A stretch of DNA of 6,488 nt from JBGPYB01 sp041493035 (GTDB lineage: Bacteria; Acidobacteriota; Vicinamibacteria; Fen-336), in contig JBGPYB010000213.1 in assembly GCA_041493035.1 (NCBI GenBank), positions 1 to 6,488 on the forward strand. The letters run 5' to 3'. Shown here in pieces: positions 5,597 through 6,488 of this stretch. Within the stretch, counting starts at the first letter, position 1. Every line of letters begins with the position of its first letter. The notes under the pieces are model-generated. The model was not told the DNA's origin, did no database searches, and was given only the letters and a program-made list of their open reading frames with translations. The position numbers and the translations under genes are program-made.

Positions 5597-6488
5597 GCGC
5601 GGACATGGGGGCCCGCCAGCCGCCGTCGCCACCGCCCCGGCGCATCGTGGCGTTCAAGGGAAGCCGGACGGGGCGTTCGGCGTTCGCCCTCGTCAACGCG
5701 CGGTGGAGCGAGGGGTTGACGGCAACCGGTGAATACGACGTCGTGGATCACGACACCGGTGCCGGGCGGACGCCCGACCTCCTGATCCACCACGACTTCG
5801 AGTCGCACTTCACCGAGTTCCATCCGCCGGCGGGCGCGCGCGCCGTCGCCGTCCGCACCTGGGACTTCGGCCCCTTGCCCCGGGCCTGGGTGCAGAAGAT
5901 CAATTCCCAGTTCCACCAGTTCTGGGCGCACAGCCGCTGGATCGAGCGGCAGGCGCGGGCCGCGGGCGTCGAGGGGGACCGGATCCGCGTCGTCCCGCAC
6001 GGGGTGGATCCCCGCCTCTTCCGCCCCGATGGCGAGCGGTATCCCCTGCCGGCGGCCAAGCGGTGCGCCTTCCTCTTCGTCGGCGGCGTCTGCTTCCGGA
6101 AGGGCACGGACACGCTGCTCAAGGCGTATGCCGAGGCCTTCTCGTCGGCCGACGACGTGAGCCTGGTGATCAAGGATCACTCCCAGGACCTATTCTACCG
6201 GGAGGACACGATCCGCCAGCGCATGCGAGAGCTGATCCGGGACCCGGGCGCGCCGGCAATCGTCCACATCGATCGCTTCCTGTCCACCGCCGACCTCGCC
6301 GCCCTCTATCGCGCGTGCGACGTCGCCGTCTTCCCCTACCGCGCCGAGGGCTTCTGTCTTCCGATCCTGGAGTGCATGGCCGCGGGCACGCCGGCCATCG
6401 CGCCGCGGTTCGGCGCGTGTCTGGACTTCTGCAGCGACGAGACCAGCTACCTCATGCCCGTCCAGCGCATCCACGTTCCCGTGCACCG
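5593..6488 (+). CDS. Glycosyltransferase family 4 protein (3' end beyond window)
   Basis: This open frame runs 298 codons to the window edge without a stop. It encodes a GT-B fold retaining glycosyltransferase of the GT4 / Glycos_transf_1 type. The first half carries a Pro/Arg-rich start, then the N-terminal Rossmann domain, AHSRWIERQARAAGV (112-126) and VVPHGVDPRLFRPDG (133-147). The catalytic C-terminal domain opens with FLFVGGVCFRKGTDTLLKAY (160-179) and contains HIDRFLSTADLAALYRACDV and the donor-binding E-x7-E motif EGFCLPILE (Glu252, Glu260), followed by CMAAGTPAIAP. GT4 enzymes transfer sugars from nucleotide-sugar donors, commonly to polysaccharide, lipid or protein acceptors in the cytosol. 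The start is the ATG at 5593, which overlaps the HprK-like stop and has AGGA two bases upstream, a tight spacing consistent with coupling. An in-frame ATG at 5605 is the alternative. Only the end is missing; donor and acceptor are not identifiable. Confidence 0.92.
   Translation, partial: MSADMGARQPPSPPPRRIVAFKGSRTGRSAFALVNARWSEGLTATGEYDVVDHDTGAGRTPDLLIHHDFESHFTEFHPPAGARAVAVRTWDFGPLPRAWVQKINSQFHQFWAHSRWIERQARAAGVEGDRIRVVPHGVDPRLFRPDGERYPLPAAKRCAFLFVGGVCFRKGTDTLLKAYAEAFSSADDVSLVIKDHSQDLFYREDTIRQRMRELIRDPGAPAIVHIDRFLSTADLAALYRACDVAVFPYRAEGFCLPILECMAAGTPAIAPRFGACLDFCSDETSYLMPVQRIHVPVH

Overview
This window is high-GC bacterial DNA, roughly two thirds G+C by eye, with strong G/C preference at third codon positions. 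It holds seven protein genes. There is no RNA gene, insertion sequence or CRISPR array that I can see. The gene content (PqqD-like, HprK-like, PF14907-type nucleotidyltransferase, S24/S26 peptidase, GT4 glycosyltransferase) and a TTGAC-type promoter fit a soil or subsurface bacterium, for example Acidobacteria, Methylomirabilota/Rokubacteria or Myxococcota. That placement is a guess; no marker gene fixes the lineage.

The left module (64-2333, plus strand) is two closely spaced genes of sugar metabolism. One is an extended short-chain dehydrogenase of the NAD-dependent epimerase/dehydratase type. The other is an N-acylglucosamine 2-epimerase/cellobiose 2-epimerase-family (AGE) protein with the family's catalytic histidines intact. 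They probably act on the same or successive sugar substrates. The module ends at a 32-bp convergent junction (2334-2365) containing a small GC-rich hairpin.

The right module (2366-6488) is organised around a 104-bp divergent control region (3599-3702). To the left, on the minus strand, runs a nucleotidyltransferase-fold gene. To the right, in tight operon order, run a PqqD-family (RiPP recognition element) protein, a small soluble S24/S26 (signal-peptidase-like) protein, an HPr-kinase-like P-loop protein, and a GT4 glycosyltransferase cut off by the window end. The last two junctions are coupled: a ribosome-binding site overlaps a stop codon, and there is an ATGA overlap. The control region carries a plausible sigma-70-type promoter followed at once by a 19-bp near-perfect palindrome, which looks like an operator.

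The most striking observation is in the PqqD-like protein. After its recognition domain and a Gly/Pro-rich linker it ends in Y-x-x-P-x-L-x-x-x-G-x-x-x-x-x-V-L-S-G-E, nearly the conserved leader sequence of lasso-type RiPP precursors, and it stops where a core peptide would begin. A leader-binding domain and a leader-like ligand therefore appear to sit in one polypeptide. The neighbours (HprK-like kinase, nucleotidyltransferase, S26-like protein) are the kinds of genes found near lasso-type RiPP loci and HprK/PqqD systems. No precursor with a core, no asparagine-synthetase-like cyclase and no B2 protease lies in the window, so the product and pathway stay open.
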